NCBI GenBank assembly: GCA_942491465.1
Contig: CALOBA010000071.1
Coordinates: 194,081 to 258,080, forward strand
Direction: 5' to 3'
Length of the DNA stretch: 64,000 nucleotides
DNA from: CALOBA01 sp942491465
GTDB taxonomy: Bacteria; Pseudomonadota; Gammaproteobacteria; Chromatiales; Chromatiaceae
Part shown: in pieces, positions 1 through 10,405 of the stretch
Numbering within the stretch: the stretch's first letter is position 1
Layout: each line of letters starts with the position of its first letter
The notes under the pieces: generated by a model
What the model was told of the DNA's origin: nothing
Seen by the model: the letters and a program-made list of their open reading frames with translations, nothing else
The model's database searches: none
Position numbers and translations under genes: made by a program

Positions 1-2206
<2,206 letters not shown>

Positions 2207-2295
2207 GGGCGTGAAAAACCTTGGCGTGGGGCCGTTTTGGCGGGGCTGGGGACAACGACCGCAGGCTGCGGCGTCGGTGCGTAAAAAAGCACCAA

Positions 2296-2304
2296 ATCAT
2301 ACCA
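2296..2304 (-). promoter_or_regulatory. Possible extended -10 promoter of gyrA
   Basis: On the minus strand the bases TGGTATGAT form a TGn plus TATGAT extended -10 element about 90 bases upstream of the gyrA start. No good -35 hexamer was found at 16-18 bases upstream, which extended -10 promoters can lack. This is a pattern match only. Confidence 0.35.
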
Positions 2305-2350
2305 CGACGTCGCCCCCGGGCGCCGTTCTTGCGCCTAAATGGGGCGCTTG

Positions 2351-3280
2351 TCAGGCCCCCGCGCCGCGGCGCTCCCGACGGGCGACGAAGATGCCGGTCA
2401 GGATCAGGCCGAGCCCGTAGAGGTGGCCGGGCGTCGGCTGCTCGCCGAGGAAGACGATGCCGATGGCCACCGCCCAGAGCGGGATCAGGTAATTGAGCTG
2501 GGAGACGAAGGTGGGCCCGGCGAGGGCGATGAGCCGGAAGTAGACGATCAGCGCGGTGGCCGTGGACAGCAGGCCGAGGAACGCCAGCGCACCGACGACG
2601 GACCAGGGCAGGGGCAGGCTGACCCGCTCCAGCGCGCCGTCGGCGCCGGCCAGCGCCAGCAGCGGCAGGCTGAGCAGCGTGGCGAGCAGGGTCACGGTCG
2701 CGGCGGTGGTCAGCGCATCCGAGGGCGGGCGCAGCCGGGCCAGGATGGCCGAGATGCCGTAGCAGATGGCGCCGGCCAGCACCGCCAGCATCGGCACCAG
2801 CGGACCCTGCTCGCCGCCGATGGCGAGCAGGGCCTCGGGGCCGATGAGTACGACGACGCCGGTGAAGCCGAGCAGGAAGCCGCCGATGCGCCAGCGCGTC
2901 AGGCGCTCGCCGGGGATCAGGAAATGGGCCAGCCCGAGGGTGGCCAGCGGCATGATGGCCATCAGGATGCCGGTCAGGCCGCTGTCGATGGCGCGCTGGC
3001 CCCAGGTGATCAGCAGGAACGGCAGCAGGTTGCCGATGCCGGCGATGGCGACCAGAAACAGCCAGGCGCGGCGGCTGCGCACCGGGCGCAGGCCGCGGGC
3101 CAGGGCCAACGGCACCAGCACGGCGGCGGCCAGGCCCAGGCGCAGGGTCACGATCAGCTCCGGCGGCAGGCGCTCCACGGCGATCTTGGTGAACAGGAAC
3201 GCCGAGCCCCACATCAGCGTCAGGACCAGCAGCATGCCCCAGTCGGCGAGTTCGTGGCGGGTTGCGGGCGGGGGCGGCAT
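2351..3280 (-). CDS. EamA/DMT-family membrane transporter
   Basis: A 309-residue integral membrane protein of the drug/metabolite transporter superfamily, probably exporting amino acids or other small metabolites across the inner membrane; the substrate cannot be told from sequence. It has about ten hydrophobic segments arranged as two EamA repeats. The first begins with MLLVLTLMWGSAFLFTKIAV, and the second with the LVPMLAVLAGAICYGISAIL region. The second repeat ends with the usual LGEQPTPGHLYGLGLILTG stretch followed by a basic tail. The start at 3280 places ATG just 3 bases from the end of the upstream glycosylase gene, so the two are likely co-transcribed. No functional link between transporter and glycosylase is evident. 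Confidence 0.85.
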   Translation of the reverse strand: MPPPPATRHELADWGMLLVLTLMWGSAFLFTKIAVERLPPELIVTLRLGLAAAVLVPLALARGLRPVRSRRAWLFLVAIAGIGNLLPFLLITWGQRAIDSGLTGILMAIMPLATLGLAHFLIPGERLTRWRIGGFLLGFTGVVVLIGPEALLAIGGEQGPLVPMLAVLAGAICYGISAILARLRPPSDALTTAATVTLLATLLSLPLLALAGADGALERVSLPLPWSVVGALAFLGLLSTATALIVYFRLIALAGPTFVSQLNYLIPLWAVAIGIVFLGEQPTPGHLYGLGLILTGIFVARRERRGAGA

Positions 3281-3283
3281 GGC

Positions 3284-4072
3284 TCAGTCGCGCTGGCAGC
3301 GCTCGCACCAATAGGTAGAGCGCGGTCGGGCGCCGAGGCTGTCGCGGCGGATCGGCTCGCCGCAGCGCAGGCAGGGCAGGTCGCGGCGACCGTAGACCCA
3401 AAGTGGTCCGCGACCGTCCTGATTGGCGCGCGTGGTGCGGCGCCCGCCGCCGAGGTTGGCGCGCAGCAGCACCGCGGCGCGCCGATAGAGACGCTCGATC
3501 GGCGCCGGGCCCAGATCGACGATGCGTCGGGTCGGCCGGATGCCCTCCAGGAACAACAGCTCCGACTTGTAGACGTTGCCGATACCGGCGGCGATGCGCT
3601 GGTCGAGCAAGAGGTCGACGGCGAGCGTGGCGGGCTCGATGAATGTGTGGACGCGCCGGAGGACCTCGGCGGGGTCGATGGCGGTGGCGATCAGATCGGG
3701 GCCGAGCCGCTGCAGTTGATCCTGATGCCGCATCCCGTCGGTCCGCAGCCACTCCACCTCCTTGGCGTTGAAGCAGACATACTGCCAGTCGTCGAGGTCG
3801 ACGATGATGCTGGCCTGGCGTCGCGGCCGACGCCAGTGCGCGTCCGGTCGATAGCGATGCCAGGAGCCGTACATGCCCAAGTGACTGCGCAGTGTGGCGC
3901 CGCCGGACAGTGTAAGGAACAGGTGCTTGCCCTTGCAGTCGACCGCGGTGATTTGGCGGCCCGCCGCATCCGGCTGATCCTGGGGGCGCACCCAGAGGCG
4001 GCGGATCGGCTGACCGACCGTCTCCGCGGCCAGGAACCGGGCAAGCTTCGCAATGGTGTCGCCTTCGGGCAC
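3284..4072 (-). CDS. nei: Fpg/Nei-family DNA glycosylase (endonuclease VIII-like)
   Basis: Base-excision-repair bifunctional glycosylase/AP lyase of 262 residues. The N-terminus MPEGDTIAKLARFL carries the catalytic Pro2 and Glu3. MPEGDTI rather than MPEGPE is typical of the Nei2-like branch. The helix-two-turn-helix segment contains the family signature AGIGNVYKSELLF near residue 170. The C-terminus carries a four-cysteine zinc finger, CLRCGEPIRR...CERCQ, at residues 234-260. Length fits the family (about 260-275 aa). The gene stops 3 bases before the EamA transporter start, suggesting a two-gene operon. Oxidised pyrimidines are the expected substrates by family, but Fpg-like specificity for oxidised purines cannot be excluded from sequence alone. 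Confidence 0.9.
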   Translation of the reverse strand: MPEGDTIAKLARFLAAETVGQPIRRLWVRPQDQPDAAGRQITAVDCKGKHLFLTLSGGATLRSHLGMYGSWHRYRPDAHWRRPRRQASIIVDLDDWQYVCFNAKEVEWLRTDGMRHQDQLQRLGPDLIATAIDPAEVLRRVHTFIEPATLAVDLLLDQRIAAGIGNVYKSELLFLEGIRPTRRIVDLGPAPIERLYRRAAVLLRANLGGGRRTTRANQDGRGPLWVYGRRDLPCLRCGEPIRRDSLGARPRSTYWCERCQRD

Positions 4073-4137
4073 GCGATCCTCAACCTATGACAGGGATGCC
4101 CGATCGGCATCGCGGGCGCATTCTACGCCCGGCGGGC

Positions 4138-4163
4138 AAAAAAAATCCCCGCCGGAGGCGGGG
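4138..4163 (-). terminator. Rho-independent terminator reading leftward
   Basis: A 7-bp GC stem (CCCCGCC/GGCGGGG) with a 3-base loop is followed on the minus strand by eight T residues. It would stop transcripts coming from the right before they reach the glycosylase gene. No convincing minus-strand gene lies to its right, so its source transcript is unknown. Confidence 0.7.
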
Positions 4164-4585
4164 AACACGACAAGGAGTCAGAGAGCTTGCGTGAAGCTCG
4201 AAACCTTTGAGCGCGGGGTTCGCAAAAGGTTCGGTGTCGACGCGGAGAATTCCCATCGGGAAATTGCGGCTTGTCCCCGGGTGACTACTTGATCGGCGTC
4301 GGCACCGGCACCAGTCTCGGGAAAGTGGGCAACAACCGAGAAACTGTGATACCTTCTGCCTCGCACACATCACAGGGCCGTCTCGCCCCCGACAGCTACC
4401 CCGTCGGCTTCGTGGTGAGTTTCAAGGCCAAAGGGCTAAACCCCCAGCCCCGGTCGCTCGCCCCGCCCTGTTCGATAACGGTTCCCGGTTCATGGTGCAC
4501 CAGACTCTGGTGCTCAACGCTTCGATAGCGTCTCTACCAAGGGCCGGACTCCTCCCCAAACCGAGACTTCCCAAGACAGATTGCT
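4164..4585. other. Gene-poor intergenic region
   Basis: About 420 bases between the terminator and the HPF-like gene. Short open frames occur on both strands, but none has a ribosome binding site plus recognisable protein content. No tRNA, rRNA or known structured RNA was recognised by eye. Confidence 0.5.
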
Positions 4586-5200
4586 ATGCAAACCAGTCCT
4601 CGTGGACCCCATCACCGGGGTTCAGTCGGAGCGAAGGGTTCAGGCCAGCGAGCCCCGGCCACGGTGCCGGCTCACCAGCCCGAGCGATCCAAACGAGCAG
4701 CCGCTGACGAAGGCCGCTCCACCAGCGAAAGAAACGGCTCCGAGCCGAGTCGCAACCCGCGCCATGCGCGGCGCCGGGGCGGCAATCCCGATCGCCAGCG
4801 CCACAAGGGTCAGCCTACGGCCAGCGCCAAACCGGCGCGCGAGCAACTATTGCCCATGAGCGTGAAGCTCACCGGCGATACGCTGGCGCTCGATCGCAAG
4901 ATCCGCGGCACCATCGAAGAGCTGGCGACCCAGCTGCGCTCGCGGTTTCCGAGCCAAGCCATCGACATGACCGCCCGCATCGCCGAAGAGTTCGACCAGC
5001 TCAACGGCCACCGGGTGCGCTTCGAGTTGATCGCCTCGCTGACCGACCGCCAGCAGATCATCGTCCGTGAGGCGCGCAAGAGCGCCGAAGATGCGATGGC
5101 CTCCGCGTTCCGCGGCCTCAAGGGCAAGCTGCGCCGGATCAGTTTGCGCGCCTGCATGCCCCGGGCCGCCGCGCAGACGCTGCAGGTCGCCGGCACCTGA
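4586..5200 (+). CDS. HPF/RaiA-like ribosome-associated protein with disordered N-terminus
   Basis: The C-terminal ~110 residues, from MSVKLTGDTLALDRKIRGTI onward, have the pattern of the HPF/RaiA ribosome-hibernation fold. A short strand is followed by a helix (IRGTIEELATQLRSRF), strands with NGHRVRFELIAS, and a final helix ending KGKLRRI. By family it would bind the 30S decoding region in starving cells. The first 90 residues are rich in Arg, Pro, Ser and Gly and look disordered. The frame is open throughout, but neither start (4586 or the internal ATG at 4857) has a clear Shine-Dalgarno sequence, so the N-terminal extension may not be translated. Assignment rests on remembered family pattern, not a search. 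It stands alone, 167 bases before the next gene. Confidence 0.55.
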   Translation: MQTSPRGPHHRGSVGAKGSGQRAPATVPAHQPERSKRAAADEGRSTSERNGSEPSRNPRHARRRGGNPDRQRHKGQPTASAKPAREQLLPMSVKLTGDTLALDRKIRGTIEELATQLRSRFPSQAIDMTARIAEEFDQLNGHRVRFELIASLTDRQQIIVREARKSAEDAMASAFRGLKGKLRRISLRACMPRAAAQTLQVAGT

Positions 5201-5367
5201 GGCGCCTGAGGTCGCCTCGGCGACCCTGACCTGCCGGGCTGTCCTGGCGCGCCGGGCTGGAAAGTCCGGCGTCGACCCCATCTTTGCCGCCAGAGCGTCG
5301 GCGCCTCGGCACCGACGTCCCATCCATCGATCGGTCGCTGCAGAGGCGGCTCGAGAAGGAGGCATCC

Positions 5368-6297
5368 ATGAAGGTCAGCGTTATCGGCGGAACCGGCTTT
5401 GTCGGCAGCCATATCCTCACGCGTCTCGCCGCCGAGGGCCACTCGGCGCGGGTGCTCGTGCGCCCCGGCAGTGAACACAAGCTCCCCGCAACGCCCGACT
5501 GCGAGCCGATCAGCGGCGAGGTCGGCGACGAGGCGGCCCTGCGCAGCTGCCTGGAGGGCAGCGACGCGGTCATCTATCTCATCGGCATCTTGCGTGAGCT
5601 GCCCAAGCGGGGTGTCACCTTCGACGCCCTGCAGCGGCGCGGGGCCGAGCGCACCTTCGCCATTGCCGCCGAGGTCGGCGTCTCCCGCGCGCTGTTGATG
5701 AGCGCCAACGGCATCGATGCGGCGGCCACGCCCTACCAGCAGACCAAGCTCGCCGCCGAAGAGGCGCTGAAGGCGTCCGCCCTCGACTGGACCATCTTCC
5801 GCCCGTCGGTGATCTTCGGCGACCCGGACGGACGGATGGAATTCTGCTCGCAGCTCAAGTCGGATCTGATCGACGCGCCGATGCCCGTGCCGCTGTTCTA
5901 TCAGGGGTGGCTGCCCAAGAACGCCGGTGGCTTCCAGCTCGCGCCGGTCCACGTCGACGACGTGGCCGAGGCCTTCGTAGGCAGCCTCGGGCGTGCCGAT
6001 ACCTGCGGTGAAACCTATGACCTATGCGGCCCGGATGACTTGAGCTGGAAGCAGATCCTCAGCACCATCGCCGCGGCCGTGGACAAGCGCAAGCTCATGC
6101 TGCCGGCCCCGGTGATGGCCATCGGCACGGCCGCCGCGCTGCTCGACCGCTTCCCCTGGTTCCCGGTCACCCGCGACCAGCTGACCATGCTGTTGGCCGG
6201 CAACACCTGTGCCGACGACGGCTTCGGGCGCCTCGGCATTGCCCCGCGCCCGTTTGGCCAGGCGGCACTGGCCTACCTGCGGGCGTCTGGAGACTGA
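5368..6297 (+). CDS. NAD(P)-binding protein, NDUFA9-like atypical SDR
   Basis: A 309-residue atypical short-chain dehydrogenase related to the NDUFA9 subunit of complex I and to NmrA-like proteins. The Rossmann motif GGTGFVGSHI is at residues 7-16, followed by an acidic/basic cofactor-discriminating stretch. YLIGILRE and the YQQTKLAAEEAL helix (YxxxK-like) are visible, then the substrate-side FRPSVIFGDPDGR motif. The start at 5368 is preceded by a strong ribosome binding site (GAAGGAGG, 7 bases away), so the longer upstream open frame is not used. Free-living bacterial members are usually annotated as NAD-dependent epimerases of unknown substrate. The downstream RRM-like gene follows after 52 bases and may share its transcript. 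Confidence 0.85.
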   Translation: MKVSVIGGTGFVGSHILTRLAAEGHSARVLVRPGSEHKLPATPDCEPISGEVGDEAALRSCLEGSDAVIYLIGILRELPKRGVTFDALQRRGAERTFAIAAEVGVSRALLMSANGIDAAATPYQQTKLAAEEALKASALDWTIFRPSVIFGDPDGRMEFCSQLKSDLIDAPMPVPLFYQGWLPKNAGGFQLAPVHVDDVAEAFVGSLGRADTCGETYDLCGPDDLSWKQILSTIAAAVDKRKLMLPAPVMAIGTAAALLDRFPWFPVTRDQLTMLLAGNTCADDGFGRLGIAPRPFGQAALAYLRASGD

Positions 6298-6349
6298 ACC
6301 GGACCCGCGGGCCATCGTCCACCACCCAAGCCACGAGGAGTCAGACGCC

Positions 6350-6601
6350 ATGAGTCAAAACTTCATGATCGGCAACCTGCCGCCGGATGTCACCGTCGAG
6401 GAGCTGACGCAGATACTCACCGACGCCGGCGCGGAAAACCCCGAGATCGTCCTGAACAACGAGGGCAACGCGGACAAGGTCACCGCGATCCTGACGGTTC
6501 CCGGTATGGACCGTCCGACGGCCGACAAGATCGTCGACCGCATTCGCGGCCGGCTGTTCCGCGGCCGAACCTTGAACGCCTACGTCCCGCTGTTTACTTG
6601 A
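6350..6601 (+). CDS. Small RRM-like putative RNA-binding protein
   Basis: An 83-residue protein with the layout of a minimal RNA-recognition motif. The first strand FMIGNLP resembles RNP2, a helix (TVEELTQILTDAG) follows, then a strand KVTAILTVPG and a last helix and strand ending TLNAYVPLF. The classical aromatic RNP1 residues are not obvious, so RNA binding is an inference. The start is supported by GAGGAG about 8 bases upstream. A target is not known; it may be co-transcribed with the SDR gene 52 bases upstream. Confidence 0.6.
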   Translation: MSQNFMIGNLPPDVTVEELTQILTDAGAENPEIVLNNEGNADKVTAILTVPGMDRPTADKIVDRIRGRLFRGRTLNAYVPLFT

Positions 6602-6667
6602 GCGGGGCTGCTTGGCGATGCGGGTTCTGCGTCGTGGCCGCCGCGGCGGCCGGATTTGGCCGGGCTG

Positions 6668-6825
6668 AGGCGATTTCTGTCAACTTTCATACCATCTGAC
6701 TTGTCTTGACGCCCGCCTTCGGCGTCGGGCTGGCGGTCACATAGCTCGCCATGCTCTCGCCAGCCCTCCTTGAAGGCGAACGTCAATCCTGCGTCATCTG
6801 GTATGAAAGTTTCCGGCAATCGCCT
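6668..6825. repeat. 158-bp element with imperfect 33-bp inverted ends
   Basis: Left arm 6668-6700 and right arm 6793-6825 are inverted copies sharing AGGCGATT and AACTTTCATACC separated by variable bases. The interior has a second hairpin around GACGCCC...GGGCGTC-like bases. CTGAGG occurs at both ends (6665-6670 and 6824-6829). The layout fits a small non-autonomous mobile element or large palindrome just upstream of the next gene, whose Shine-Dalgarno GAGGA starts right after the element. Confidence 0.5.
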
Positions 6826-6836
6826 GAGGACACGTC

Positions 6837-7217
6837 ATGCCGACCTTGCTCGACCGTCTGCAACGGATCGCGTGCCGCGGGCGGCGGCTGAAGCCCTTCG
6901 CGCTAGCCGTTGCGCTCGGCCTGTTCCTCGCCAGCGTCGCCGTGGTGATGCTGGTGCCCGGCACGAGTGGCGATCAGGTCCTGCTGCCGCTGATCCTAGG
7001 CGCGGTCTGGTGCCTGAGCGGCTTCCTGTTCGTCTACCTGTTCGAGGCCGTGCCGCCGCAGCCCGATCCGCACGGCGGGCCCTTCGTGCGCATCCAGCGC
7101 CGTCTGGTGCGCGGGCTCTACTGGATCTTTGCCCTCGCCTTCATGGTCTTGGGGGCGTTGGTGCTGATGCTGACCCTGCGTCTTGCGCGCGAATGGCTCG
7201 GCGCGCTGGTCGGCTAG
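6837..7217 (+). CDS. Small integral membrane protein, unknown function
   Basis: A 126-residue protein with three clear hydrophobic segments: residues 21-42 (PFALAVALGLFLASVAVVML), 50-72 (VLLPLILGAVWCLSGFLFVY) and 93-116 (LYWIFALAFMVLGALVLML). The N-terminus is basic (LDRLQRIACRGRRLKP), predicting it faces the cytoplasm. No family was recognised. The start is supported by GAGGA 7 bases upstream. It converges with the CoA-binding protein gene, overlapping by 4 bases at their 3' ends. Confidence 0.65.
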   Translation: MPTLLDRLQRIACRGRRLKPFALAVALGLFLASVAVVMLVPGTSGDQVLLPLILGAVWCLSGFLFVYLFEAVPPQPDPHGGPFVRIQRRLVRGLYWIFALAFMVLGALVLMLTLRLAREWLGALVG

Positions 7218-7603
7218 AACTGCCGGGTGCGCAGCAGCACCAGGGTGCAGGCCCGCTCATGGGCGATGCCGGCCTGGTCGAGGGCACGCTCCAGCTCCAC
7301 CGACTCGGCACCGGGGTTGAGGATCACCCGCGAGGGCGCCAGGTCGCAGATGGGCCGGATCAGCCGGCCGATCCGCGCCGGGCCGATGTAGAGCGTCAGC
7401 GTATCCACCGGCCCCTTCACCTGCTCCAGGCTCGCCACCACCGGCACGCGATCGACGCGCTGCGCCTTTGGATGGACCGGGATCACGCGATAGCCGGCGG
7501 CGGACAGCTCGGTCACGGCCATATAGGCGTAGCGGGTCGGCTTCGGGCTCGCGCCGAGGACGACAACGGTTCGATCGGCGGGCTTCGGGGGCAGGTGGTG
7601 CAA
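7214..7603 (-). CDS. CoA-binding domain protein (YccU-like)
   Basis: A 129-residue stand-alone Rossmann-fold CoA-binding protein. The N-terminal strand-turn VVVLGASPKPTRYAYMA carries the nucleotide-binding glycine turn. VIPVHPKAQRV and the TLYIGPARIGRLI stretch match the family, and ILNPGAESVELERAL is close to the conserved NPGAE motif. By family it binds coenzyme A in the cytoplasm, but the physiological role is unknown. It is divergent from the SRAP gene, with 41 bases between starts, so the two may share a regulatory region. Confidence 0.85.
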   Translation of the reverse strand: MHHLPPKPADRTVVVLGASPKPTRYAYMAVTELSAAGYRVIPVHPKAQRVDRVPVVASLEQVKGPVDTLTLYIGPARIGRLIRPICDLAPSRVILNPGAESVELERALDQAGIAHERACTLVLLRTRQF

Positions 7604-7644
7604 CGGGTTCTCTCCAATCCAGCAAGTCGAGGCGATAGTCCCTG

Positions 7645-8331
7645 ATGTGCGGTCGATTTGTCCAGTTCAGCGACCCGGAATACTACGTCAGCCGCTATGG
7701 CGTGGAAATCCCCTGCGCGGTCGAGGGTCCGCGCTACAACGTCGCGCCCACCCAGGCCGTGCTCGCGATCCGCACCGAGGCCGACGGTCGGCGCGCCCTG
7801 ATCCCGCTGCGCTGGGGGCTGGTGCCGCATTGGTCCAAGGGCATCGATCCCCGCTACAGCATGATCAACGCCCGCGCCGAGACCGTGCATCAGCGCCCGG
7901 CCTACCGCGACGCCTTTCGCCGCCGCCGCTGCCTGATCCCGGCCGAGGGCTTCTATGAATGGCAGGCCTTGCCGGAGGGCAAGCAGCCCCATCTGATCCG
8001 CCGCGCGGATTGCGCCCCCTTCGCCATGGCCGGCCTCTGGGAGCGCTGGCGTGATCCGGCCACCCCGGACGGGCCGGCGCTGGAGTCCTGCACCATCATC
8101 GTCACCGACGCCAATGCGTTGATCGCCCCCCTGCACGAGCGCATGCCGGTGATCCTGCCCGAGGCGACCCACGCCGACTGGCTCGACCCGGGCCTGGACG
8201 ATCGCGAGGCACTGCGCGCCCTGCTGCGGCCCCTGAGCCCCGCGGGCTGGACCGCATTCCCCGTCTCCCGCGCCGTCAACAATCCGCGCAACAACGGCCC
8301 CGAGCTGATGGAGCCGCTGGCGCTGCCGTAA
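7645..8331 (+). CDS. SRAP/YedK abasic-site shield protein
   Basis: A 228-residue SOS response-associated peptidase family member (YedK in E. coli, HMCES in humans). By family it forms a covalent thiazolidine link between Cys2 and abasic sites in single-stranded DNA. The N-terminus MCGRF exposes Cys2 after Met removal. YNVAPTQAVLAIR, the substrate-contact MINARAET, the glutamate motif EGFYEWQ and the histidine motif LHERMPVIL are all present in order, so the active site is intact. The C-terminal VNNPRNNGPEL is also typical. No clear LexA box was seen upstream. It converges with a thioredoxin gene 8 bases downstream. Confidence 0.93.
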   Translation: MCGRFVQFSDPEYYVSRYGVEIPCAVEGPRYNVAPTQAVLAIRTEADGRRALIPLRWGLVPHWSKGIDPRYSMINARAETVHQRPAYRDAFRRRRCLIPAEGFYEWQALPEGKQPHLIRRADCAPFAMAGLWERWRDPATPDGPALESCTIIVTDANALIAPLHERMPVILPEATHADWLDPGLDDREALRALLRPLSPAGWTAFPVSRAVNNPRNNGPELMEPLALP

Positions 8332-8339
8332 GGGGCACA

Positions 8340-8696
8340 TCAGCGTCCGGCGCCGCCCCCGCCGTCGCCGGTCAACAGCCCGTAGGGTCGCGCCAGCGCA
8401 TCGGCCAGCGCCTCCAGGGCGAACACGCGGGACTTGCGCAGACCCTCCCGCCCGTCGATGAAGACGACCAGGGTCGGCACGGCAAACACCTGCAACTGCG
8501 CCGCCAGCGCCGGGGCGGCGGCACAGTCGACCACGCCGAGCCCGATCGCCGGAAACCGCGCCGCCAGCATCCGCTCCAGCTTCGGTCGCAGCACCGTACA
8601 GACCCCGCAGTCGGGGGTGGTGAAGTACAGGATGCAGATGGGATAGTCGCGCACCAGCGCGTCCACGGCGGCGCGCTCGGTCAGCTCGGTCGGCAT
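8340..8696 (-). CDS. Thioredoxin-family protein
   Basis: A 118-residue thioredoxin-fold protein. The redox motif is CGVC within FTTPDCGVCTVLRPKLE, at residues 30-33, and the cis-proline lies in VFAVPTLVVFIDG. There is no signal peptide, so it should act in the cytoplasm. CGVC rather than CGPC suggests a specialised reductase or thiol carrier, not the main thioredoxin. The glycine-rich tail is not conserved in the family as I know it. Nothing in its neighbours identifies a partner. Confidence 0.85.
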   Translation of the reverse strand: MPTELTERAAVDALVRDYPICILYFTTPDCGVCTVLRPKLERMLAARFPAIGLGVVDCAAAPALAAQLQVFAVPTLVVFIDGREGLRKSRVFALEALADALARPYGLLTGDGGGGAGR

Positions 8697-8827
8697 CGAT
8701 CGATCTCCGGCAGGTTGGACGGCAGCGCAAGCCTACCAAGGATCGGACCCCCACGCGTCGCCAAGCCGAGCGGACTAGCCGGTCGCCCGGGAACGCAACC
8801 CGGCCCGCGGCGCGCCCGTCAAAGCAC

Positions 8828-8856
8828 TTGACACCGGCATCGGCCATCAGCATAAT
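8828..8856 (+). promoter_or_regulatory. Sigma-70 promoter of tRNA-Arg
   Basis: A perfect -35 hexamer TTGACA (8828-8833), a 17-base spacer and CATAAT (8851-8856) lie just upstream of the tRNA. Predicted start is about 6 bases before the mature 5' end. Confidence 0.8.
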
Positions 8857-8868
8857 TGCCCGTCTACC

Positions 8869-8945
8869 GCGCCAGTAGCTCAGTTGGATAGAGTACCTGG
8901 CTACGAACCAGGTGGTCGGAGGTTCGAATCCTTCCTGGCGCGCCA
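8869..8945 (+). tRNA. tRNA-Arg (anticodon ACG)
   Basis: A 77-nt cloverleaf with CCA encoded. The acceptor stem GCGCCAG pairs with CTGGCGC, the anticodon stem CCTGG/CCAGG encloses the loop CTACGAA with anticodon ACG at 8903-8905, and the T arm contains GGTTCGAATCC. ACG is read as ICG after deamination and decodes CGU, CGC and CGA. Confidence 0.97.
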
Positions 8946-8952
8946 GACGAGC

Positions 8953-8988
8953 AAAAAGGCCCAGACGGTTTACCGTCTGGGCCTTTTT
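8953..8988 (+). terminator. Terminator of tRNA-Arg
   Basis: A 16-bp perfect stem (AAAAAGGCCCAGACGG with its complement) around a TTTA loop, ending in a T run. It sits 8 bases after the tRNA and is symmetrical, so it could work in both directions. Its right half is part of the 39-bp direct repeat found again at 28492. Confidence 0.9.
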
Positions 8989-9004
8989 CTTTGCCTCACC
9001 ATCG
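8966..9004 (+). repeat. 39-bp direct repeat, left copy (putative attL)
   Basis: Identical over 39 bases to 28492-28530, in the same orientation. It begins in the tRNA-Arg terminator stem (CGGTTTACCGTCTGGGCC) and continues to CTCACCATCG. Between the copies lie 19.5 kb of accessory DNA, consistent with an island integrated just behind the tRNA. No integrase is visible, so attachment-site identity is inferred. Confidence 0.7.
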
Positions 9005-9468
9005 CGTTGTCATTGCGTCACCATGGCAACCGGCTCCCGAGTCACTAGGGCAATCGGCGTCGGTCCCAAACCTGGGCGGCTGCGTGACGCCTTCACGATT
9101 ACCCGCCGGTCGCTTGAGGAACGCCCACATCGACTTTCCGTGATAACCGTCGATGGCCTCAATCGCGCCCACGAAGGTCTCGTCCGGGTAAAAAGGGCCG
9201 CCTCGTTTAGCAACGTCGCAATGCCCCGTCGCAGGCCAAGGCGTTGATGTCCAGAAAATCCGCCCACGGCCATGGCCGCCTGCTCGCGCTCGGCAAAGGT
9301 GGTGAAGGCTTCAATCCACACCCCTTTCGGACAACTCCCCGAAGTGCGCGCCCAGATCGATCTCCTTCGAGGTGATGATCCGCGCTCACTGCGGTCAGCA
9401 CGGCATCGAAATCGCCGACTCCGCTCCGTCCCAAGCCAAGACCTAGGGGCGAAAGGAAGCCCCGATCC
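9005..9468. other. Degenerate region, no intact gene
   Basis: About 460 bases between the repeat and the hsdM remnant. On the minus strand short stretches in different frames look like protein (for example PDETFVGAIEAIDGYHGKS and VWIEAFTTFAEREQAAMAV), but stops and frame changes break them. I read this as debris of one or more lost genes and cannot name them. Confidence 0.4.
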
Positions 9469-10405
9469 ATGCAGCAAGAAAAGATCTCCCTCGCCCAGCT
9501 CGAATCCTTCCTGCTCAAGTCTGCCGACATCCTACGCGGCAAGATGGACGCCTCCGAGTTCAAGGAGTTCATCTTCGGTATGCCAAATACTTCGCCGACA
9601 GCGCCGGCAAGAAGGGCGGCGAGTTCTACACCCCGGCCGAGGTCGTGCGCCTCTTGGTCCAGCTCACCAAGCCGCGTGCGGGCATGGAGGTCTACGACCC
9701 CACCGCCGGCTCCGGCGGTTTCCTGATCCAGACCCATGCCTACAGGCAATTCCCGAACCGCTTTCGCGAATGGTGCCCCCCGGCCTGTTCTACGGCACCG
9801 GCATTCCCGCCTGCGTGTTGGTCTGCAACCAGTCCAAGCCCGACACCCTGCGCGACAAGGTGCTGTTCATCAACGCCGACCGCGAATTCGCCGAGGGCAA
9901 GAACCAGAGTTCGAGGTCGATCCCGCCTCCCTGTTCCGCCCCGAGCGTCCCGGCCATCTGGCCTTCCAGGATTGCATCGACACCAAGCAGGGCATCAAGG
10001 CCCGGCTGGAGGCCGCGCCGGAACTGCAAGAGACCATCGCCATCCACCATCAGGTGCTGGAGGCCTGGTGGAAGGTCGCCCGCGACGACTTCGCGCAATT
10101 GCGCGAGGGCAAGCGGCTCCCCGAGGTCCGTCTGGAACTGCTCAGCACCCTCAAGGCCGAGCTGATCCCACTGACCGTGCTCGACGAGTTCCAGGCCGCC
10201 GGGGTCTTCGTCAACTGGTGGCAACAGATCCGCTTTGATCTCAAGACCATCGTCGCCACCGGCTGGCACCACAGCCTGATCCCGGACGAAGACCTGATCG
10301 CCGCCTCCGGGAGCTGGAGCGGGCGCGCGGCGACACCCTGGCAGTACTGGATAGCTTTCTCGATGGGTTGGGCTACTTGGGGGACTCTCAATGATCGATC
10401 GTGAC
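9469..10405 (+). pseudogene. hsdM: Type I restriction-modification methyltransferase HsdM, collapsed
   Basis: Pieces of HsdM appear in three successive frames. The N-terminus (ISLAQLESFLLKSADILRGK, then KEFIFGM) is in frame from 9469. From about 9585 the reading shifts to KGGEFYTPAEVVRLLVQLTK and the SAM motif DPTAGSGGFLIQTH. It then shifts again to the C-terminal ADREFAEGKNQ and EVDPASLFRPERPGHLAF parts. The catalytic NPPF/Y motif is missing, and the total is about 0.9 kb against 1.5-2 kb expected. There are therefore both frameshifts and internal deletions. No hsdS or hsdR remains next to it. The next gene (DUF1016) overlaps its end. Confidence 0.85.

Noticed and set aside
4492..4707. Frame starting MVHQTLVLNA, resembling the start of HNH endonucleases
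   Set aside because: Similarity ends after ten residues, there is no ribosome binding site and no HNH motif follows; judged chance.
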